From: Baylisascaris procyonis
Lineage: Eukaryota > Nematoda > Chromadorea > Rhabditida > Ascarididae
DNA: 64,000 nt
Direction of reading: 5' to 3'
NCBI GenBank assembly: GCA_037389465.1
Contig: JAZARR010000280.1
Location: 186,001-250,000, forward strand
Shown: in pieces, positions 41,230-53,600 of the stretch
Position numbering within the stretch: position 1 is the stretch's first letter
Layout of the letters: every line of letters begins with the position of its first letter
Notes under the pieces: model-generated
What the model was told of the DNA's origin: nothing
Database searches by the model: none
Seen by the model: only the letters and a program-made list of their open reading frames with translations
Made by a program: the position numbers and the translations under genes

Positions 41230-42240
41230 GGAGGGGACTTGTATCTATCTGACTGGTGGGGGTGGGGGACTTGTATCCATCTGACTGGTGGGGGTGGGGC
41301 ACTTGTACCTTTCGGACTGGTGGGGGTGGGAGACTTGTATCTCTGACCGGTGGGGGTGGGAGATTTGTATCTATCTGACTGGTGGGGGAGGGGGACTTGT
41401 ATCTGTCTGACTGGTGGGGTGGGAGGCTTGTATCTATCTGACCGGTGGGGGTGGGGGACGTGTATCTATCTGACTGGTGGGGGTGGGGGACTTGTATCTG
41501 ACTTATATGACTGGTGGGCAGTTGGGGACTTGTATCTGTACTTGTATCTCTATGACTGGTGGGGGGTGGGGGACTTGTATCTGTCTGACTGGTGGGAGTG
41601 GGAGACCTGTATATATCTGCCTGGTGGGGTGGCAGACTTGTATCTATCTGACTGGTGAGGGGTGGGGGACTTGTATCTATCTGACTGATGGGGGCTGGGG
41701 ACCTGTATCTGTCTGACTGGTGGGGGTGGGGGACTTGTATCTATCTGACTGGTAGGGGGAGGGGACTTGTATCTATCTGGCTGGTGGGGGTGGGGGACTT
41801 GTATCCATCTGACTGGTGGGGGTGGGGCACTTGTACCTTTCGGACTGGTGGGGGTGGGAGACTTGTATCTCTCTGACCGGTGGGGGGTGGGAGATTTGTA
41901 TCTATCTGACTGGTGGGGGAGGGGGACTTGTATCTGTCTGACTGGTGGGGTGGGAGGCTTGTATCTATCTGACCGGCGGGGGGTGGGGGACGTGTATCTA
42001 TCTGACTGGTGGGGGCTGGGGGACTTGTATCTGACTTATATGACTGGTGGGCAGTTGGGGACTTGTATCTGTACTTGTATCTCTATGACTGGTGGGGGTG
42101 GGGGACTTGTATCTGTCTGACTGGTGGGAGTGGGAGACCTGTATATATCTGCCTGGTGGGGTGGCAGACTTGTATCTATCTGACTGGTGGGGGGCAGGGG
42201 ACTTGTATCTATCTGACTGGTGGGTGGTGGGGCACCTGTA
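41230..42240 (+). repeat. 0.53-kb tandem duplication
   Basis: The unit order starting with TTGTATCCATCTGACTGG and CACTTGTACCTTTCGGACTG at about 41270 repeats at about 41800. It runs through the short unit TTGTATCTGACTTATATGACTG (about 41490 and 42027) and ends near 42230. Confidence 0.85.
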
Positions 42241-45200
42241 TCTATCTGACTGGTGGCTTTGGGGACCTGTTAAGTGACTGGTGGGGGTGGGGAACTTGTA
42301 TCTATCTGACTGGTGGGGGTGGGGGACTTTTATCTATGTGATTGATGGGGGATGGTTGACGTGTATACATCTGACTGGTGAGGGGTGGGGGACTTGTATC
42401 TATCTGACTGATGGGGGTGGGGACCTGTATCTGTCTGACTGGTGGGGGTGGATGACTTGTATCTGTCTGACTGGTGGGGGTAGTGGACTTGTATCTGTGT
42501 GACTGGTGGGGGTGGGTGACTTGTATCTCTGTGGTGGGGGTGGGGGACTTGGATCTATCTTACTGGTGGGGGGTGGGGGATTTGTATCTGTCTGACTGGT
42601 AGGGGTGGGAGACTTGTGTCTACGTGACTGGTGGGGGAAGGGGACTTGTATCTATCCGACTGGTGGGGGTGGGGGACTTGTATCTATCTGACTGGTGGGG
42701 GTGAGGGACTTGTATCTATCTGACCGATGGGGGTGGGGCAGTTGTATCTATCTGACCGGTTGGTGGTGGGAGATTTGTATCTATCTGACCGGTGGGGGGT
42801 GGGGGACTTGTATCTATCTGACTGGTGGGGGTGGGGGACTTGTATCTGTCTGACTGGTGGGGGTGGGAGACTTGTATCTATCTGATTGGTGGTTGATGGG
42901 GGACCTGTATCTATCTGACTGGTGGGGGTGGGAGACTTGTATATATCTGACTGGTGGGGGTGGGGGACCTGTATGAATCTGAGTGGTGGGGGGCAGGGGA
43001 CTTGTATCTATCTGATGGTGGGGGTGGGGCAGTTGTATCTATCTGAGTGGTGGGGGCGTGGGACTTGTATATATCTGACTGGTGGATGGTGGGGCACCGT
43101 ATCTATCTGACTGTTGGTGTAATGGACCTGTGCCTATATGACTGGTGGAGGTAAGGGAATTGTACCTATATGATTGGTGGGGGTGGGGACTTGTATGTAT
43201 CTGACTGGTGGGGGTGAGGGACTTGTATCTATCTGACTGGTGGGGGGTGGGGTATTTTATCTATCTGACTGGTGGTTGATTGGGGACCTGTATCTATCTG
43301 ACTGGTGGTGGTGGGAGACCTGTATATATCTGACTGGTGTTGGTGGCAGACTTGTATCTATCTGACTGGTGGGGGGTGGGGACCTGTATGAATCTGAGTA
43401 GTGGGGGGCGGGATTTGTATCTATGTGACTGTTGGATGGTGGGGCACCGTATCTATCTGACTGTTGGTGTAGGGGACCTGTACCTATATGACTGGTGGTG
43501 GTAAGGGAATTGTACCTATATGATTGGTGGGGGTGGGGACTTGTACGTATGTGACTGGTGGGCGGTGGGGAACTTGTATCTATCTGACTGGTTGGGGGTG
43601 GGGGACTTGTATCTATCTGATTGATGGGAGATGGGGGACGTGTATATATCTGACTTTTGAGGGGTGAGGTAGTTGTATCTGTCTGACTGGTTGGTTTGTG
43701 GACTTGTATGTACCTGACTGGTGGTGGGATGGGGGATTGTACATATCTTACTTGTGGGGAGTGGGGGACTTGTATCTATCTGACTGGTGGGGGTGAGGGA
43801 CTTGTATCAATCTGAAAGGTGGGGGTAGGGCAGTTGTATCTATCTGACCGGTGGGTGGTGGGAGATTTGCATCTATCTGAGCGGGGGAGTGGGGGACTTG
43901 TATCTATCTGACTGGTGGTGGGTGGGGGACCTGTGTCTATCTGACTGGTGGGGGTGGGGTACTTTTATCTATCTGACTGGTGGTTGATGGGGGACCTGTA
44001 TATATCTGACTGGTGGTGGTGGGAGACTTGTATATATCTGACTGGTGTTGGTGGCAGTCTTGTATCTATCTGACTGGTGGGGGTGGGGGACCTGTATGAA
44101 TCTGAGTGGTGGGGGGCGGGATTTGTATCTATGTGACTGGTGGATGGTGGGGCACCGTATCTATCTGACTGTTGGTGTAGGGGACCTGTACCTATATGAC
44201 TGGTGGTGGTAAGGGAATTGTATCTATATGATTGGTGGGGGTGGGGACTTGTACGTATCTGACTGGTGGGCGGTGGGGAACTTGTATCTATCTGACTGGT
44301 TGGGGGTGGGGGACTTGTATCTATCTGATTGATGGGAGATGGGGGACGTGTATATATCTGACTTTTGAGGGGTGAGGTAGTTGTATCTGTCTGACTGGTT
44401 GGTTTGTGGACTTGTATGTACCTGACTGGTGGTGGGATGGGGGATTGTACATATCTGACTTGTGGGGAGTGGGGGACTTGTATCTATCTGACTGGTGGGG
44501 GTGAGGGACTTGTATCTATCTGACTGGTGGGGGTGGGGCAGTTGTATCTATCTGACCGGTGGGTGGTGGGAGATTTGCATCTATCTGAGCGGGGGAGTGG
44601 GGGACTTGTATCTATCTGACTGGTGGTGGGTGGGGGACCTGTATCTATCTGACTGGTGGGGGTGGGGTACTTTTATCTATCTGACTGGTGGTTGATGGGG
44701 GACCTGTATATATCTGACTGGTGGTGGTGTGAGACTTGTATATATCTGACTGGTGTTGGTGGCAGTCTTGTATCTATCTGACTGGTGGGGGGTGGGGGAC
44801 CTGTATGAATCTGAGTGGTGGGGGGCGGGGATTTGTATCTATGTGACTGGTGGATGGTGGGGCACCGTATCTATCTGACTGTTGGTGTAGGGGACCTGTA
44901 TCTATATGACTGGTGGTGGTAAGGGAATTGTACCTATATGATTGGTGGGGGTGGGGACTTGTACGTATCTGACTGGTGGGCGGTGGGGAACTTGTATCTA
45001 TCTGACTGGTTGGGGGTGGGGGACTTGTATCTATCTGATTGATGGGGGATGGGGGACTTGTATATATCTGACTTTTGAGGGTGAGGTAGTTGTATCTGTC
45101 TGACTGGTTGGTTTGTGGACTTGTATGTATCTGACTGGTGGTGGGATGGGGGATTGTATCTATCTGACTTGTGGGGGTGGGGGACTTGTATCTATCTGAC

Positions 45201-46550
45201 TGGTGGGGGTGAGGGACTTGTATCTATCTGACTGGTGGGGGGTGGGGCAGTTGTATCTATCTGACCGGTGGGTGGTGGGAGATTTGCATCTATCTGAGCG
45301 GGGGAGTGGGGGACTTGTATCTATCTGACTGGTGGGGGGTGGAGGACTTGTATCTGTCTGACTGGTGGGGGTGGGGTACTTGTATCTATCTGACTGGTGG
45401 TTGATGGGGGACCTGTATCTATCTGACTGGTGGGTGCGGGGACTTGTATCTGTCTGACTGCTGGGGGTGGGAGACTTGTATATCTGACTGGTGGGTGTGG
45501 CAGACTTGTATCTATCTGACTGGTGGGGGTGGGGACCTGTATGTATCTGACTGGTGGGCTGCAGGGGACTTGTATCTATCTGATGGTGGGGGTGGGACAC
45601 TTGTATCTATCTGAGTGGTGGGGGCGGGGGACTGGTATCTATCTGACTGGTGATTGGTGGGGCACCGTATCTATGTGACTGTTGGGGTAGGGGACCTGTA
45701 CCTATATGACTGGTCGGGGTAAGGGAATTGTACCTATATGATTGGTCTGGGGTGGTGACTTGTACGTATCTGAGGTGGGTGGTGGGAGACTTGTATCTAT
45801 CTGACTGGTGGGTGGTGGGAGACTTGTATCTATCTGACCGGTGGGGGTGGGGGACTTGTATCTATCTGACTGGATTGGGGTGGGGGACTTGTATCTATCT
45901 GACTGGTGGGGGTGGGGGACTTTATCTATCTGATTGATGGGGCATGGGGGACTTGTATCTATCTGACTGGTGTGGGTGGGGGACTTGTATCTATCTGACT
46001 GGTGGGGAGGGGTACTTGTATCTATCTGACTGGTGGTTGACGGGGGACCTGTATCTATGTGACTGGTTGGGTGCAGGGGACTTGTATCTATCTGATGGTG
46101 GGGGTGGGACACTTGTATCTATCTGACCGGTGGGTGGTGGGAGATTTGTATCTATCTGACCGGTGGGGGTGGGGACTGGTATCTGTCTGACTGGTGGGGG
46201 TGGGAGACTTGTATATATCTGACTGGTGGGGGTGGCAGACTTGTGTCTATCTGACTGGTGGGGGTGGGGGACCTGTATGTATCTGACTGGTGGGGGAGGG
46301 GGACTTGTATCTGACTGACTGGTGGGGTGGGAGACTTGTATCTATCTGACAGGCTGGGGGTGGGGGACCTGTATCTATGTGACTGGTGGGGATGGTTGAC
46401 TTGTATCTATCTGACTGGTGGGGGCTGGGGGACGTGTATCTGACTGGTGGGGTGGGGGACTTGTACCTATATGACTGGTGGGCAGTTGGGGACTTGTATC
46501 TATACTTGTATCTCTCTGACTGGTGGGGAGTGGGGGACTTGTATCTGTCT
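41640..46550 (+). repeat. Large duplicated block, copy A (three 708-bp units)
   Basis: It matches copy B (about 49180-53600) at an offset of about 7540 bases. Inside, a ~708-bp higher-order repeat marked by GGATGGTGGGGCACCGTATC occurs at 43434, 44142 and 44852. The end is marked by TGATTGGTGGGGCACCGTAT at 45651. Confidence 0.87.
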
Positions 46551-47939
46551 GACTGGTGGGGGTGGGAGACCTGTGTATATCTGACTGGTGGGGGTGGGGG
46601 CCTATATGTATCTGACTGGTGGGGGGCAGGGGACTTGTATCTATCTGACTGGTGGGTGGTGGGGCACCTGTATCTATCTGACTGGTGGGGTTGGGGACCT
46701 GTTAAGTTACTGGTGGGGGTGGGGCAGTTGTATCTATCTGACCGGTGGGGGTGGGGACTGGTATCTGTCTGAGTGGTGGGGGTGCTAGACTTGTATATAT
46801 CTGACCGGTGGGGGTGGGGGACCTGTATCTATCTGACTGGTGGGGGGTGGCAGACTTGTATCTATCTGACTGGTTGGGGTGGGGGACTTGTATCTGTCTG
46901 ACTGGTGGTGGGTGGGGGACCTGTATCTATCTGACTGGTGGGGGTGGGGTACTTGTATCTATCTGACTGGTGCTTGATGGGGGACTGGTATCTATCTGAG
47001 TGGTGGGGTGGGGGACTTGTATATATCTGACTGGTGGGGGTGGCAGACTTGTATCTATCTGACTGGTGGGGGTGGGGGACCTGTATGTATCTGACTGGTG
47101 GGGGGCAGGGGACTTGTATCTATCTGATGGTGGGGGTGGGACACTTGTATCTATCTGAGTGGTGGGGGCGGGGGACTTGTATCTATCTGACTGGTGGGTG
47201 GTGGGGCACCTGCATCTGTCTGACTGGTGGGGTAGGGGACCTGTCAAGTGACTGGTGGGGGTAGGGGACTTGTACCTATCTGATTGGTGGGGGCGGGGAC
47301 TTGTATGTATGTGACTGGTGGGGGTGCGGGACTTGTACCTATATGACTGGTGGGCAGTTGGGGACCTGTATCTATACTTGTATCTCTCTGACCGGTGGGT
47401 GGTGGGGGACTTGTATCTGTCTGACTGGTGGGGGTGGGAGACTTGTATATATCTGACTGGTGGGGTGGGAGACTTGTATCTATCTGACTGGTGGGCAGTT
47501 GGGGACCTGTATCTATACTTGTATCTTTCTGACTGGTGGGGAGCAGGGGACATGTATCTATCTGACTGGTGGGTTTTGGGGCACCTGTATCTATCTGACT
47601 GGTGGGCTGTGGGGGACTTGTATGTATCTGACTGGTGGGTTGCAGGGGACTTTCTCTATCTGACTGGTGGGTGGTGGGGCACCTGTATCTATCTGACTGG
47701 TGGGGTTGGGGACCTGTTAAGTGACTGGTGGGGGTGGGGAACTTGTATCTATCTGACTGGTGGGGGATGGGGGACTTTTATCTATCTGATTGATGGGGGA
47801 TGGGGGACGTGTATATATCTGACTGGTTGGTTTGTGGACTCGTATGTATCTGACTGGTGGTGGGGTGGGGACTTGTACATATCCGACTGGTGGGGGTGGG
47901 AGACTTGTATCTATCTGACCGGTGGGGGTGGGGGACTTG

Positions 47940-48960
47940 TATCTATCTACTTTTGGGGGTGGGGGACTTGTATCTATCTGACTGGTGGGGTGGGACAGTT
48001 GTATCTATATGACCGGTGGGTGGGGGAGGTTTGCATCTATCTGACCGGGGGGTAGGTGACTTGTATCTATCTTACTTTTGGGGGTGGGGGACTTGTATCT
48101 ATCTGACTGGTGGGGGTGGGACAGTTGTATCTATATGACCGGTGGGTGGGGGGAGGTTTGCATCTATCTGAGCGGGGGTAGGGGACTTGTATCTATCTGA
48201 CTGGTGGGGGTGGGGAACTTGTATCTATCTGACTGGTGGGAGGTGGGATACTTTTATCTATCTGATTGATGGGGGTTGGGGGACGTGTATATATCTGACT
48301 GGTGAGCTGTGGGGGACTTGTATCTATCTGATTGGTTGGTTTGTGGACTTGTATGTATCTGACTGGTGGTGGGGTGGGGACTTGTACATGTCCGACTGGT
48401 GGGGGTGGGAGACTTGTATCTATCTGACTGGTGGGGGTGGGACAGTTGTATCTATCTGACCGGTGTGGGTGGGGCAGTTATATCTATCTGACCGGTGGGT
48501 GGTGGGAGATTTGTATCTATCCGACCGGTGGGGGGTGGGGGACTTGTATCTGTCTGACTGGTGGGGGTGGGAGACTTGTATCTATCTGACTGGTGGTAGG
48601 TGGGGGACCTGTATATATCTGACTGATGGGGGTGGGGTACTTGTATCTATCTGACTGGTGGGGTGTGGGGGACTGGTATCTATCTGACTGGTGGGGGTGG
48701 GGGACCTGTATGTATCTGACTGGTCGGGGGAGGGGACTTGTATCTATCTGATGGTGGGGTGGGACACTTGTATCTATCTGAGTGGTGGGGCGGGGGACTC
48801 GTATCTATCTGACTGGTGGGTGGAGGGGCACCTGTATCTGTCTGACTGGTGGGATAGGTGACCTGTTAGGTGACTGGTGGGGGTAGGGGACTTGTACCAA
48901 TATGATTTGTGGGGGGTGGGGACTTGTATGTATCTGACTGGTGCGGGTGGGGAACTTGTA
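47940..48960 (+). repeat. About 1-kb block also found at 38.76-39.73 kb
   Basis: The unit order from the GAGGTTTGCATCTATCTGAG block through GACCTGTTAGGTGACTGG matches the earlier region at an offset of about 9.15-9.23 kb. Confidence 0.82.
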
Positions 48961-49179
48961 TCTATCTGACTGGTGGGGGTAGTGGACTTGTATCTATCTG
49001 ACTGGTGGGGGTGGGGGACTTGTGTCTATCTGACTGGTGGGGGTGAGGGAATTGTACCTATATGATTGGTGGGGGGTGGGGACTTGTACGTATCTGACTG
49101 GTGGGGGGTGGGGAACTTGTACCTTTCTGACTGGTGGGGGGACTTGTATCTATCTGATTGATGGGGGATGGGGACGTGT

Positions 49180-52100
49180 ATATATCTGACTGGTGAGGGG
49201 TGGGGGACTTGTATCTATCTGACTGATGGGGGCTGGGGACCTGTATCTGTCTGACTGGTGGGGGGTGGTGGACTTGTATCTATCTGACTGGTAGGGGGAG
49301 GGGACTTGTATCTATCTGGCTGGTGGGGGTGGGGGACTTGTATCCATCTGACTGGTGGGGGTGGGGCACTTGTACCTTTCGGACTGGTGGGGGTGGGAGA
49401 CTTGTATCTATCTGACCGGTGGGGGGTGGGAGATTTGTATCTATCTGACTGGTGGGGGAGGGGGAGTTGTATCTGTCTGACTGGTGGGGTGGGAGACTTG
49501 TATCTATCTGACCGGCGGGGGTGGGGGACGTGTATCTATCTGACTGGTGGGGGCTGGGGGACTTGTATCTGACTTATATGACTGGTGGGCAGTTGGGGAC
49601 TTGTATCTATACTTGTATCTCTATGACTGGTGGGGGTGGGGGACTTGTATCTGTCTGACTGGTGGGAGTGGGAGACCTGTATATATCTGCCTGGTGGGGT
49701 GGCAGACTTGTATCTATCTGACTGGTGGGGGGCAGGGGACTTGTATCTATCTGACTAGTGGGTGGTGGGGCACCTGTATCTATCTGACTGGTGGCTTTGG
49801 GGACCTGTTAAGTGACCGGTGGGGGTTGGGAACTTGTATCTATCTGACTGGTGGGGGGTGGGGGAATTTTATCTATCTGATTGATGGGGGATGGTTGACG
49901 TGTATATATCTGACTGGTGAGGGGTGGGGGACTTGTATCTATCTGACTGATGGAGGGTGGGGACCTGTATCTGTCTGACTGGTGGGGGTGGATGACTTGT
50001 ATCTGTCTGACTGGTGGGGGTAGTGGACTTGTATCTATGTGACTGGTGGGGGTGGGTGACTTGTATCTCTGTGACCGGTGGGGGTGGGGGACTTGGATCT
50101 ATCTTACTGGTGGGGTGTGGGGGATTTGTATCTGTCTGACTGGTAGGGGGTGGGAGACTTGTGTCTACGTGACTGGTGGGGGAAGGGGACTTGTATCTAT
50201 CCGACTGGTGGGGGTGGGGGACTTGTATCTATGTGACTGGTGGGGGTGAGGGACTTGTATCTATCTGACCGATGGGGGTGGGGCAGTTGTATCTATCTGA
50301 CCGGTTGGTGGTGGGAGATTTGTATCTATCTGACCGGTGGGGGTGGGGGACTTGTATCTATCTGACTGGTGGGGGTGGGGGACTTGTGTCTGTCTGACTG
50401 GTGGGGGTGGGAGACTTGTATCTATCTGATTGGTGGTTGATGGGGGACCTGTATCTATCTGACTGGTGGGGGTGGGAGACTTGTATATATCTGACTGGTG
50501 GGGGTGGGGGACCTGTATGAATCTGAGTGGTGGGGGGCAGGGGACTTGTATCTATCTGATGGTGGGGGTGGGGCAGTTGTATCTATCTGAGGGGTGGGGG
50601 CGTGGGACTTGTATATATCTGACTGGTGGATGGTGGGGCACCGTATCTATCTGACTGTTGGTGTAATGGACCTGTGCCTATATGACTGGTGGAGGTAAGG
50701 GAATTGTACCTATATGATTGGTGGGGGGTGGGGACTTGTATGTATCTGACTGGTGGGGGTGAGGGACTTGTATCTATCTGACTGGTGGGGGTGGGGGACT
50801 TGTATCTGTCTGACTGGTGGGGGTGGGGTATTTTATCTATCTGACTGGTGGTTGATTGGGGACCTGTATCTATCTGACTGGTGGTGGTGGGAGACCTGTA
50901 TATATCTGACTGGTGTTGGTGGCAGACTTGTATCTATCTGACTGGTGGGGGTGGGGACTTGTATGAATCTGAGTAGTGGGGGGCGCGGGATTTGTATCTA
51001 TGTGACTGTTGGATGGTGGGGCACCGTATCTATCTGACTGTTGGTGTAGGGGACCTGTACCTATATGACTGGTGGTGGTAAGGGAATTGTACCTATATGA
51101 TTGGTGGGGGGTGGGGACTTGTACGTATGTGACTGGTGGGCGGTGGGGAACTTGTATCTATCTGACTGGTTGGGGGTGGGGGACTTGTATCTATCTGATT
51201 GATGGGAGATGGGGGACGTGTATATATCTGACTTTTGAGGGGTGAGGTAGTTGTATCTGTCTGACTGGTTGGTTTGTGGACTTGTATGTACCTGACTGGT
51301 GGTGGGATGGGGGATTGTACATATCTTACTTGTGGGGAGTGGGGGACTTGTATCTATCTGACTGGTGGGGGTGAGGGACTTGTATCAATCTGAAAGGTGG
51401 GGGTGGGGCAGTTGTATCTATCTGACCGGTGGGTGGTGGGAGATTTGCATCTATCTGAGCGGGGAGTGGGGGACTTGTATCTATCTGACTGGTGGTGGGT
51501 GGGGGACCTGTGTCTATCTGACTGGTGGGGGTGGGGTACTTTTATCTATCTGACTGGTGGTTGATGGGGGACCTGTATATATCTGACTGGTGGTGGTGGG
51601 AGACTTGTATATATCTGACTGGTGTTGGTGGCAGTCTTGTATCTATCTGACTGGTGGGGGTGGGGGACCTGTATGAATCTGAGTGGTGGGGGCGCGGGAT
51701 TTGTATCTATGTGACTGGTGGATGGTGGGGCACCGTATCTATCTGACTGTTGGTGTAGGGGACCTGTACCTATATGACTGGTGGTGGTAAGGGAATTGTA
51801 CCTATATGATTGGTGGGGGGTGGGGACTTGTACGTATCTGACTGGTGGGCGGTGGGGAACTTGTATCTATCTGACTGGTTGGGGGTGGGGGACTTGTATC
51901 TATCTGATTGATGGGGGATGGGGGACGTGTATATATCTGACTTTGAGGGGTGAGGTAGTTGTATCTGTCTGACTGGTTGGTTTGTGGACTTGTATGTACC
52001 TGACTGGTGGTGGGATGGGGGATTGTAGATATCTTACTTGTGGGGAGTGGGGGACTTGTATCTATCTGACTGGTGGGGGTGAGGGACTTGTATCTATCTG

Positions 52101-53600
52101 ACCGGTGGGGGTGGGGCAGTTGTATCTATCTGACCGGTGGGTGGTGGGAGATTTGCATCTATCTGAGCGGGGGAGTGGGGGACTTGTATCTATATGACCG
52201 GTGGGGGTGGAGGACTTGTATCTGTCTGACTGATGGGGGTGGGGTACTTTTATCTATCTGACTGGTGGTTGATGGGGGACCTGTATCTATCTGACTGGTG
52301 GGTGCGGGGACTTGTATCTGTCTGACTGCTGGGGGTGGGAGACTTGTATATATCTGACTGGTGGGTGTGGCAGACTTATATCTATCTGACTGGTGGGGGG
52401 TGCGGGACCTGTATGTATCTGACTGGTGGGCTGCAGGGGACTTGTATCTATCTGATGGTGGGGGTGGGACACTTGTATCTATGAGTGGTGGGGGCGGGGG
52501 ACTGGTATCTATCTGACTGGTGATTGGTGGGGCACCGTATGTATGTGACTGTTGGGGTAGGGGACCTGTACCTATATGACTGGTCGGGGTAAGGGAATTG
52601 TACCTATATGATTGGTCTGGGGTGGTGACTTGTACGTATCTGAGGTGGGTGGTGGGAGACTTGTATCTATCTGACCGGTGGGTGGTGGGAGACTTGTATC
52701 TATCTGACCGGTGGGGGTGGGGGACTTGTATCTATCTGACTGGATTGGGGTGGGGGACTTGTATCTATCTGACTGCTGGGGGTGGGGGACTATCATCTAT
52801 CTGATTGATGGGGCATGGGGGACTTGTATCTATCTGACTGGTGGGGGTGTGGGACTTGTATCTATCTGACCGGTGGGGGTGGGCAGCTGTTCTATCTGAC
52901 CGGTCTGTGGTGGGAGATTTGCATCTATGTGACCGGTGGGGGGTGGGTCACTTGTATCTATCTGACTGGTGGAGGGTGGGGGACTTGTATCTGTCTGAAT
53001 GGTGGGGGTGGGAGACTTGTATCTATCTGACTGGTGGTGGGTGGGGGACCTGTATCTATCTGACTGGTGGGGAGGGTACTTATATCTATCTGACTGGTGG
53101 TTGACGGGGGACCTGTATGAATCTGACTGGTTGGGTGCAGGGGACTTGTATCTATCTGATGGTGGGGGTGGGACACTTGTATCTATCTGACCGGTGGATG
53201 GTGGGAGATTGTATCTATCTGACCGGGGGGGTGGGGACTTGTATCTGTCTGAGTGGTGGGGGTGGGAGACTTGTATCTATCTGACTGGTGGGGGTGGCAG
53301 ACTTGTGTCTATCTGACTGGTGGGGGTGGGGGACCTGTATGTATCTGACTGGTGGGGGAGGGGGACTTGTATCTGACTGACTGGTGGGGTGGGAGACTTG
53401 TATCTATCTGACAGGCGGGGGGTGGGGGACCTGTATCTATCTGACTGGTGGGGATGGGGGACTTGTATCTATCTGACTGGTGGGGGTGGGGGACGTGTAT
53501 CTGACTGGTGGGGTGGGGGACTTGTACCTATATGACTGGTGGGCAGTTGGGGACTTGTATCTATACTTGTATCTCTCTGACTGGTGGGGGTGGGGGACTT
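49180..53600 (+). repeat. Large duplicated block, copy B (two 708-bp units)
   Basis: The same unit order as copy A. The GGATGGTGGGGCACCGTATC marker occurs at 51011 and 51720 only, and TGATTGGTGGGGCACCGTAT is at 52521. The offset to copy A drops from about 7577 to 6870, a change of one higher-order unit. Confidence 0.87.

Noticed and set aside
46927..47553. 208-codon minus-strand Pro/Ser/Thr-rich frame
   Set aside because: It is the complement of the same repeat units, with no independent coding evidence.
47318..48055. Longest open frame in the array (245 codons) as a Trp/Gly-rich repeat protein gene
   Set aside because: It consists entirely of the minisatellite unit, has no conserved start or signal, shares the property with dozens of other frames on both strands, and is broken wherever unit length is not 33.
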